Below are positions 58,247 through 64,000 of a stretch of DNA of 64,000 bases, piece by piece. A program made the translations under genes and the position numbers. This DNA is from Allopusillimonas lactea (GTDB lineage: Bacteria; Pseudomonadota; Gammaproteobacteria; Burkholderiales; Burkholderiaceae_B). The notes below the pieces were generated by a model, which saw only the letters and a program-made list of their open reading frames with translations, did no database searches and had not been told where the DNA came from. The stretch covers positions 62,001 to 126,000 of the forward strand of contig NZ_JAJJOZ010000006.1 of NCBI RefSeq assembly GCF_021653995.1, given 5' to 3'. The number at the start of each line of letters is the position of its first letter. The stretch's first letter is position 1.

Positions 58247-59644
58247 ATGAAACGTACGACGAGCAATGAGGCAAGCCTGTCGAGCCTGCGCAGCGAGCAA
58301 GCGCTGGTCGATATGGAACAGCGCTTTCTGGCGCAGCAGCAGCACGACCCGGATTCTCCGTATTATCGTGGCGATACACCGCAGCAGCCCCCGGGCGGTG
58401 TCCCTGCACGCAGGCGCTTCATGCTTGGCGCCGTTGCCGCGCTTGGCGCTGCCGGGGTGCCCGCCGGCGCCAACGCCAAAATCCCGGGTGCCATCGAGCG
58501 CGCGGTACCACCAGACGCCACCAAGATACAGGGTGTAGGCGTAAAGGACGACGACGGCGGCTATGGCAGCCGATCCCAGTTCGAAACCGAAGTGCGCGAG
58601 CGCTACGCCACCAAAACCACCCAGTCGTCCTGGAGCTTCACGCCCCTGCAAAACAGCATGGGCATGATCACGCCTTCTGGCCTGCATTACGAGCGACACC
58701 ATGGCGGCATCGCCACCATAGATCCGTCCAGGCACATGTTGTACGTGCACGGCATGGTCAAGCAAGCCAAAAAGTTTTCTATGGCCGACCTGAAACGCTA
58801 CCCGGCGTTGTCGCGGCTGATGTTCATGGAATGCTCTGGAAACGGCCTGACTGAGTGGGCCAAGCCCACCCTCAAGACCGTGCAGGGCACGCACGGGCTC
58901 ACCTCCTGTTCAGAGTGGATAGGTGTGCCGCTGTCCACCGTCCTGAACGAAGTGGGGGTTAAACCGGGTGCCAAGTGGCTGTTGGCCGAAGGCGGCGATG
59001 CCGCTGTCATGACACGTAGCATCCCGCTCGAAAAAGCAATGAAGGATTGTCTGCTGGCCTACGGGCAAAACGGCGAGGCCATCCGGCCCGAACAAGGCTA
59101 CCCGATTCGTCTGTTCGTGCCGGGGTATGAAGGCAATATATCCATCAAATGGCTGCGGCGTATCGAGGTCTCCGATGTACCCTTCATGACGCGCGAAGAA
59201 ACCTCCAAGTACACCGATCTGATGCCCGACGGCTCGGCACTGCAGTTCAGTTTCCTGATGGAGGCCAAGTCTGTCATTACCTACCCCTCGGGCGAGATGC
59301 TGCTGCAAGGCCCCGGTTTCTACGAGGTATCAGGCCTGGCCTGGTCAGGCCGCGGCACCATCAAGCGGGTAGAAGTGTCGGTTGACGGCGGCAAGACATG
59401 GCGCGATGCCCAGTTACACGGCCCGGTGCTGCCCATCTGCCATACCCGCTTCACACTGCCCTGGGAGTGGGACGGTAAAGAGGCCATATTGCAAAGCCGG
59501 TGCACCGACGATACCGGCTATGTGCAGCCCACAATCAAGGCGCTGGCCGACGCGCGCGGCCTGTATTCCGTCTACCACTTGAATGGTATTCAAAGCTGGA
59601 AAGTCGCCGCCAACGGGGAGGTGTCCAATGTTCACCATTACTAG
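58247..59644 (+). CDS. soxC: Sulfite/sulfane dehydrogenase molybdopterin subunit (SoxC type)
   Basis: A 465-residue molybdenum cofactor protein of the sulfite oxidase family. A twin-arginine-like signal (ARRRFMLGAVAALGAAG, about 53-70) indicates Tat export with cofactor bound. The Mo site loop is 'LMFMECSGNGLTEW', which contains the conserved cysteine, and 'GTHGLTSCSEWIGVPLSTVL' follows. The C-terminal Mo-cofactor dimerisation domain ends at residue 465. In the Sox system SoxC pairs with cytochrome SoxD. A strong GAAGGAGGG site precedes the ATG. The gene overlaps soxD by 17 bases. Confidence 0.9.
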   Translation: MKRTTSNEASLSSLRSEQALVDMEQRFLAQQQHDPDSPYYRGDTPQQPPGGVPARRRFMLGAVAALGAAGVPAGANAKIPGAIERAVPPDATKIQGVGVKDDDGGYGSRSQFETEVRERYATKTTQSSWSFTPLQNSMGMITPSGLHYERHHGGIATIDPSRHMLYVHGMVKQAKKFSMADLKRYPALSRLMFMECSGNGLTEWAKPTLKTVQGTHGLTSCSEWIGVPLSTVLNEVGVKPGAKWLLAEGGDAAVMTRSIPLEKAMKDCLLAYGQNGEAIRPEQGYPIRLFVPGYEGNISIKWLRRIEVSDVPFMTREETSKYTDLMPDGSALQFSFLMEAKSVITYPSGEMLLQGPGFYEVSGLAWSGRGTIKRVEVSVDGGKTWRDAQLHGPVLPICHTRFTLPWEWDGKEAILQSRCTDDTGYVQPTIKALADARGLYSVYHLNGIQSWKVAANGEVSNVHHY

Positions 59645-60194
59645 ACTGGGCGCCGCCCTTGCCGGCGCGGTGCTGGCCTGTACGGTTGCGCAGGCGCAAA
59701 GCACAGCCGCTGCGGGCGGGGCCGAATCGCCGCACCAATACGGGTTCGGCACACCAGTGACGGATGCCGACCTGCAGCAGTTCGTGTCGCCCTTGCCAGA
59801 CGGACGCGGGCTGCCAGACGGGTCTGGCACGGTCATGCAAGGTGAAAAGGTATATGCGGCGCAGTGCCTGGCCTGTCACGGCGCCAAGCTCGAAGGAGGC
59901 ATCGGCGACAGGCTGATTGGTGGGCGCGACAGCCTGGCCCGCAAAGAAGGCGCCGGCCCTCCCGTCAAGACAGTGGAAAGCTACTGGCCGTATTCCACCA
60001 CGCTGTTCGACTACATCAAGCGCGCGATGCCGTTCACTACGCCCAACAGCATGTCCAATGATGATGTCTATGCCGTTACCGCCTACATCCTGAACGAGGC
60101 CGGCATTGTGCCGGCGGATGCGGTTATGGATAAGACGACATTGCCCAAGGTGGAAATGCCCAATCGCAATGGGTTCAAGCCTGCCGGCCGTTGA
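59628..60194 (+). CDS. soxD: c-type cytochrome partner of SoxC (SoxD-like)
   Basis: A 188-residue exported cytochrome. A signal peptide (RLGAALAGAVLACTVAQA) is followed by one haem-c site CLACHGAKLEGG and a possible axial methionine in 'AMPFTTPNSMSNDDVYAVTAYILNEAGIV'. SoxD proteins usually carry two haem sites in about 380 residues; this shorter form with one haem resembles the single-haem cytochromes paired with SorA or SoxC-like dehydrogenases. The ATG at 59628 has GGGGAGG before it and overlaps soxC. No other sox gene (A, B, X, Y, Z) lies in the window, so direct sulfite oxidation is more likely than full thiosulfate oxidation. Confidence 0.88.
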   Translation: MFTITRLGAALAGAVLACTVAQAQSTAAAGGAESPHQYGFGTPVTDADLQQFVSPLPDGRGLPDGSGTVMQGEKVYAAQCLACHGAKLEGGIGDRLIGGRDSLARKEGAGPPVKTVESYWPYSTTLFDYIKRAMPFTTPNSMSNDDVYAVTAYILNEAGIVPADAVMDKTTLPKVEMPNRNGFKPAGR

Positions 60195-60203
60195 TGGCCG
60201 GCC

Positions 60204-60234
60204 GCCTGCCCCGCTTGGCGGCATCGGGGCAGGC
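60204..60234. terminator. GC-rich hairpin between soxD and the convergent IclR gene
   Basis: GCCTGCCCCG and CGGGGCAGGC form a perfect 10-bp stem with an 11-base loop between the soxD stop at 60194 and the IclR stop at 60263. No T-run follows. It is likely a shared 3'-end structure. Confidence 0.5.
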
Positions 60235-60262
60235 ACGTTACGTGGCGCGCTGAAGACGACGG

Positions 60263-61111
60263 TTACCGCCCCGGCGCAGGCACAGGCGGCGACAACGCGG
60301 CCACCACCTCAAGCAGGGCGTCTTTCACCTCACCCCTGATGCGGGCTTTGGGCAGGATGCTGTCTGGCCCGCCGCAACTGATCACGAACGTGCCTTCCCC
60401 CGTCAGGGCCGTGAACGGCGCCGCCACCGCGTGGATGCCAGGCTGCCAGTCTCCCAGCCCATAGCAGCAGCCGTATTCGGCGAATTCGCGGCAGGCTTTT
60501 TCGGTGATGACAGCCATGTTGTCGGGCATGTGTGCCGAGGCCAGGATGCGGCTGCGCTCGGATGCCGGCAGGGTGGCCAGATAGGTGCGCCCCATGGTGC
60601 TGTGCATGGCCGCCCGGTAGCCGGCCGGCAGGCGCAGGTACAGGGCCGACGAGCCATGCACTGCCTCGATGTATGTCATGGATTCGCCATCGAAGGTGCC
60701 CAGTGCGACGGCTGCGCCGGTATCGCGCGCCAGCCGTTCCATCAGCGGCCGCGCGAGTTGCCGCACGTCCAGGCTCGCCAGGCAGCCGAACCCCAGGGCC
60801 AGCACCCCATAGCCCGGGGAGTAGCGGCCTGTGTCGCTGTGATAGCGCAAATACCCCAGCGTTGTCAGCGTATAGACGATGCGGCTGATAGTGGATTTTG
60901 GCAGCCCGGTGCATTCGGCCAGTTCGAGATTGCCCAGTGACCCTGTTTCAGGCGTGAAACAGCGCATCACGCTCAGGCCGCGCGCCAGCGCCTCGACGAA
61001 TTCTGGTGAGCCCGTGTCGCCCGCGCCTGGCTGCCGTTTTCTGCGTGCTGGCCGCCGGCCTGCGGCGGATTTTGCGGAGCTGGGCGCCGCATGGTTCGAG
61101 AAGGATTGCAA
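60263..61111 (-). CDS. IclR-family transcriptional regulator
   Basis: A 282-residue regulator. After a basic N-terminal extension of about 35 residues the IclR helix-turn-helix (FVEALARGLSVMRCFTPETGSLGNLELAECTGLPKSTISRIVYTLTTLGYL) and the ligand domain (ARPLMERLARDTGAAVALGTFDGESMTYIEAV ... STMGRTYLA) are clear. The likely start is a TTG at 61111 with GGAG eight bases upstream, because no ATG precedes the conserved part closely. It is divergent from the Bug gene at 61235, with a strong inverted repeat between them. Confidence 0.92.
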   Translation of the reverse strand: MQSFSNHAAPSSAKSAAGRRPARRKRQPGAGDTGSPEFVEALARGLSVMRCFTPETGSLGNLELAECTGLPKSTISRIVYTLTTLGYLRYHSDTGRYSPGYGVLALGFGCLASLDVRQLARPLMERLARDTGAAVALGTFDGESMTYIEAVHGSSALYLRLPAGYRAAMHSTMGRTYLATLPASERSRILASAHMPDNMAVITEKACREFAEYGCCYGLGDWQPGIHAVAAPFTALTGEGTFVISCGGPDSILPKARIRGEVKDALLEVVAALSPPVPAPGR

Positions 61112-61153
61112 TTGCCACGCTCCAGTTTTATAGTGGACTGCAAATAAAAGGAA

Positions 61154-61178
61154 TTGAATTCCATTGTACGGAATTCAA
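61154..61178. promoter_or_regulatory. Inverted repeat TTGAATTCC-N7-GGAATTCAA (candidate IclR operator)
   Basis: A perfect 9-bp inverted repeat with a 7-base spacer in the IclR/Bug divergent region. The left arm also belongs to a local palindrome GGAATT-G-AATTCC (61150-61162). IclR-family sites are usually such dyads, so this is the best operator candidate. Confidence 0.65.
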
Positions 61179-61234
61179 AAGAATAATCCATATGCAGTGC
61201 ACAAAGAACGCACATAACCAGGAGACAAAAAACC

Positions 61235-62203
61235 ATGCCAGGAGTATCAATTCGATTACTTGCCGCCATCATGCTGAGCGGCGTCGTAGGTCTTGCGTCT
61301 GCCGCGGGCTTTCCGGAGCGCGCGGTGACTGTGGTCACGCCGTTTCCCGCCGGCGGCGCCACAGACGCGCTGGCGCGTGTGCTGGCCGAGCACATGGGCA
61401 ATACGCTCGGGCAGTCAGTCATCATTGAAAACCGCGCGGGTGCGGCCACCACAATTGGCGCATCGCACGTCGCCCGCGCCGCGCCTGATGGCTATACCTT
61501 GCTGTTGGCCACTAACTCCACGCTGGTTACCAATCGCTATCTGTTCAAATCACTTTCCTACGACCCCGATGCGTTTGCGCCAGTGGGCATGATAGGCGTC
61601 GGGCCTATGGTGCTCCTCACGGCCAAAAAGCATCACTTCGAATCGCTCGAAGATGTCGTCAAGGCAGCAAAAGCCAAGCCACAATCGCTCAGCATCGCGT
61701 CGTTCGGCGCGGGCACCTCGTCGCATCTGGCGGCCGAATACTTCCAGCAGATGGCCGACATCTCGCTGCTGCACGTCCCGTTCAAAGGGTCCACCCAGGC
61801 CTTGCCGCAGTTGGTGAGCGGCGATGTCGACCTGTTCTTCGATATGGTCAGCACGGGGATGCCGCAAGTACAGGCAGGCAAAGTGGATGTGCAGGCTATT
61901 ACCAGCAAGGCACGCATGTCGGCGCTGCCCAAACTGCCCACGGTAGCCGAGAAGGGCTACACAGGCTTCGACATCACCGCATGGTTCACGCTGGTAGCGC
62001 CGCCTGGCACGCCGAGCGACGTCACTGCAACGCTCACCAAGGCCCTCAAGGCGGCACTGGCCGATGATGCCGTGCGCAAGCGTATGCTGGTCATGGGCAT
62101 AGAGCCTGCCGATGGCGAGCCGCAAAGCATAAAAACCCAGATCCGTACCGAACAGCCGATCATCCAGTCGCTGGTGAAACGAGCCAATATAACGGTGCAA
62201 TAA
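61235..62203 (+). CDS. Bug-family (TctC-like) periplasmic solute receptor
   Basis: A 322-residue receptor with a signal peptide (IRLLAAIMLSGVVGLASA). The mature part begins 'FPERAVTVVTPFPAGGATDALARVLAEHMGNTLGQSVIIENRAGAATTIGASHVARAAPDGYTLLL', the Bug hallmark. GGAGACAAAAAACC precedes the ATG at 61235. It is the first gene of an operon with a gamma-glutamyltransferase-like gene, under the divergent IclR regulator. The ligand is possibly a carboxylate released from, or acting with, glutamyl compounds; this is inference. Confidence 0.95.
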   Translation: MPGVSIRLLAAIMLSGVVGLASAAGFPERAVTVVTPFPAGGATDALARVLAEHMGNTLGQSVIIENRAGAATTIGASHVARAAPDGYTLLLATNSTLVTNRYLFKSLSYDPDAFAPVGMIGVGPMVLLTAKKHHFESLEDVVKAAKAKPQSLSIASFGAGTSSHLAAEYFQQMADISLLHVPFKGSTQALPQLVSGDVDLFFDMVSTGMPQVQAGKVDVQAITSKARMSALPKLPTVAEKGYTGFDITAWFTLVAPPGTPSDVTATLTKALKAALADDAVRKRMLVMGIEPADGEPQSIKTQIRTEQPIIQSLVKRANITVQ

Positions 62204-62323
62204 CAATGTGCGGGTGTGAAGCACGCTGCCCCCGCAGGGGCGCACGGCAGGATAAAGCGAGTGCGAATGCGCATGAGCGGCCGGCCCGGCGCCTACCTGA
62301 ATTTTTCTTCGTCGGATATCACC

Positions 62324-63916
62324 ATGACTAGCAGCCTCTTCTGGGATTTTCCCAACGCCAGCCGCATGCCGGTGCTCGCCGCCAATGCCGTCAGCACTTC
62401 GCAACCTCTGGCCGCGCAGGCAGGCCTGCGCATGCTGCTGGCCGGCGGCAACGCTGTTGACGCCGCGCTGGCCACCGCTATTGCGCTTACGGTGGTCGAG
62501 CCCACCATGAACGGCATCGGCGGCGATGCCTTTGCGCTTATCTGGCACGACGGGGAACTGCACGGGCTCAACGCATCGGGCCCGGCGCCGCGGGCCTGGA
62601 CGCCCGACTATTTTGCGGCGCGCGGCAGCATACCCGAGCTGGGCTGGGACACGGTGACGGTGCCCGGCCAAGTGGCGGGCTGGGCAGAGCTTTCCAAGCG
62701 TTTCGGCAAGCTGCCGTTCGCCAATCTCTTCGAGCCCGCCATCGCTTATGCGCGCGATGGCTTTGCGGTATCCCCCGTTATTGCGCGCCAGTGGGCGTTG
62801 CAAGCGCCCCGGCTACAGGACATGCCCGGCTACGCGCAGGCGTTCCTGCTGCAAGGTGCGCCGCCTGCGGCGGGCAGCGTGTGGCGCTTCCCCGAACAGG
62901 CCGATACATTGGCACGCATCGCCCAAAGCAAGGGGCGCGATTTTTACGAAGGCGACCTGGCAGAGAAAATCGCGGGGTTTGCGGCCGCTACGGGCGGCGC
63001 CATCACACAGGCCGACTTGAAAGACTATGTCTGCGAATGGGTCGAACCCATATCCATGCGCTACCGTGGCGATTACGCGCTGTATGAAATCCCGCCCAAC
63101 GGCCAGGGCATTGCCGCACTCATGGCGCTTGGTATGCTCGATCATTTCGAGCCGCCGCGCGCGGACCAGCCGCTTGCCAATTTCCACCTGCAGATCGAGG
63201 CAATGAAGTTGGCCTTTGCTGATCTGCACGCGCACGTGGGCGATCCGGTTTCCACTGCGGAACTGACCGCGCAGTTGCTGGATGCGGACTACTTGCGCCG
63301 CCGCGCCGCCTTGATTGATACGGCGAGGGCTGGCGCGCCAGCGGCGGGCGTGCCAGGGCAGGGCGGCACGGTCTACCTCACCGCGGCCGACAGTAGCGGC
63401 ATGATGGTGTCGTTTATTCAGTCCAATTACCAGGGCTTCGGTTCGGGCGTGGTAGTGCCGGGCACCGGCATCGCGCTGCACAATCGCGGCCGCGGCTTTA
63501 CGCTCACACCGGGGCATCGCAACCAAGTGGGCCCGGGCAAGCGCCCTCTGCATACCATCATCCCCGCATTCATTACCCACAAGGGCGAGCCTTTCGCCAG
63601 CTATGGCGTCATGGGCGGCAATATGCAGGCGCAGGGCCATGTACAAATAATGCGGCATCTGGTCGATCTTGGTCGCAATCCTCAGGCCGCCATCGACGCG
63701 CCCCGCTTTCGCGTTGAGGCGGGGCCGCGTATCATGCTTGAAGCTCATACGCCCGCGGACATCATTGCGGGGCTGCAAGCGGCGGGCCATTATGTCGACG
63801 TACAACCGGCCGGCAGTCTCGAGTTCGGTGCGGCCCAGGCCATACTCCGGCAGGCGCATGGGCACTATGTCGCCGCGTCTGATTCCCGTCGCGACGGACA
63901 AGCGGTCGGGTACTGA
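62324..63916 (+). CDS. Gamma-glutamyltransferase family protein
   Basis: A 530-residue Ntn-hydrolase of the gamma-glutamyltranspeptidase family. 'AANAVSTSQPLAAQAGLRMLLAGGNAVDAALATAIALTVVEPTMNGIGGDAF' is the N-terminal hallmark. The autoprocessing threonine is expected in 'QGGTVYLTAADSSGMMVSFIQSNYQGFGSGVVVPGTGIALHNRG', at the junction of large and small chains. There is no signal peptide, in contrast with the periplasmic E. coli enzyme, so it probably acts in the cytoplasm on an imported or intermediate gamma-glutamyl or other amide compound. The ATG at 62324 is preferred to a GTG at 62216, because the family starts near 'NASRMPVLAANA'. The gap from the Bug gene is 120 bases. Confidence 0.9.
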   Translation: MTSSLFWDFPNASRMPVLAANAVSTSQPLAAQAGLRMLLAGGNAVDAALATAIALTVVEPTMNGIGGDAFALIWHDGELHGLNASGPAPRAWTPDYFAARGSIPELGWDTVTVPGQVAGWAELSKRFGKLPFANLFEPAIAYARDGFAVSPVIARQWALQAPRLQDMPGYAQAFLLQGAPPAAGSVWRFPEQADTLARIAQSKGRDFYEGDLAEKIAGFAAATGGAITQADLKDYVCEWVEPISMRYRGDYALYEIPPNGQGIAALMALGMLDHFEPPRADQPLANFHLQIEAMKLAFADLHAHVGDPVSTAELTAQLLDADYLRRRAALIDTARAGAPAAGVPGQGGTVYLTAADSSGMMVSFIQSNYQGFGSGVVVPGTGIALHNRGRGFTLTPGHRNQVGPGKRPLHTIIPAFITHKGEPFASYGVMGGNMQAQGHVQIMRHLVDLGRNPQAAIDAPRFRVEAGPRIMLEAHTPADIIAGLQAAGHYVDVQPAGSLEFGAAQAILRQAHGHYVAASDSRRDGQAVGY

Positions 63917-63969
63917 AGCGGCATAAGAAAATGCCTGCACAAGCAGGCAACACACAAGGAGACAACACT

Positions 63970-64000
63970 GTGACAAAGCCCAGTCAATTTCCCCATGCCT
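63970..64000 (+). CDS. Start of a further gene in the Bug-GGT operon (cut by window end)
   Basis: A GTG at 63970 with a good AAGGAGACAAC ribosome site opens a frame MTKPSQFPHA that runs out of the window. It lies 53 bases after the gamma-glutamyltransferase stop, in the same direction. The GCCTGC-ACAA-GCAGGC hairpin at 63933-63948 lies in the gap and has no T-run. The product cannot be identified from ten residues. Confidence 0.5.
   Translation, partial: MTKPSQFPHA

Noticed and set aside
63932..63949. Hairpin TGCCTGC-ACAA-GCAGGCA after the gamma-glutamyltransferase gene as a terminator
   Set aside because: Short stem without T-run and followed 20 bases later by a good ribosome site of a further gene, so the operon more likely continues.

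Overview
The window reads as a GC-rich, gene-dense chromosome segment of a betaproteobacterium, most likely of the family Alcaligenaceae (Bordetella/Achromobacter/Pusillimonas side). The pointers are three Bug-type (TctC-like) periplasmic solute receptors each set beside catabolic genes and a local regulator, a bo3 quinol oxidase operon that runs on into SURF1 and RegBA, a CigR-like protein, and many LysR/GntR/IclR divergons. No rRNA, tRNA, CRISPR array, intact insertion sequence or prophage was found. Genus-level placement is inference. Layout. 1-7191: end of a LysR regulator, an exported PIG-L deacetylase with a C-terminal propeller-like region, a QseBC/TctDE-like two-component pair, a CigR-like protein and an MHS-type MFS carrier. 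7424-14419: one tightly overlapping operon cyoABCD-SURF1-regB-regA, so the oxidase, its assembly factor and a quinone/redox-sensing two-component system are co-transcribed. 14473-21227: dadA, an Ada-like alkylation repair regulator, kup, mtfA, a MarR regulator and riboflavin synthase. 21224-23954: a decayed accessory patch. It holds a XamI-like restriction-modification remnant (methyltransferase run out of frame into the 3' part of the endonuclease), a small ribbon-helix-helix-like gene under a LexA-like palindrome, and a TnpB (IS200/IS605) scrap joined to a broken M20 peptidase. 24022-30795: a divergent catabolic cluster (GntR, CoA ligase, cyclase-family hydrolase, SDR | Bug receptor, acyl-CoA dehydrogenase) around a perfect inverted repeat; its substrate is unknown. 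30930-34470: thiC behind a TPP riboswitch with a visible Shine-Dalgarno-sequestering hairpin and a TTG start, then dbpA with a hairpin abutting its start codon. 34672-37584: two small PepSY proteins flanking an 11-bp-period direct repeat, with a PhoPQ-like pair. 37707-48435: ureohydrolase, two MFS carriers, HCCA-isomerase-like protein, parvulin, cysteine hydrolase, LysE exporter, MocR regulator and a class V aminotransferase. 48469-57763: a TRAP carrier with an Asp/Glu racemase-superfamily enzyme that keeps only one of the two catalytic cysteines (the arylmalonate decarboxylase pattern), its GntR regulator, then LysR | aldehyde dehydrogenase-Bug-HIBADH-type dehydrogenase ending in a strong terminator. 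57985-64000: dodecin, a stand-alone soxCD pair, and an IclR | Bug-gamma-glutamyltransferase-like operon that continues past the window. The recurring theme is 'receptor plus enzymes plus private regulator with its own palindrome': five local regulators (MarR, GntR/UTRA, GntR/FCD, LysR, IclR) each sit next to a distinct perfect inverted repeat, which makes regulator-operator pairs directly testable.
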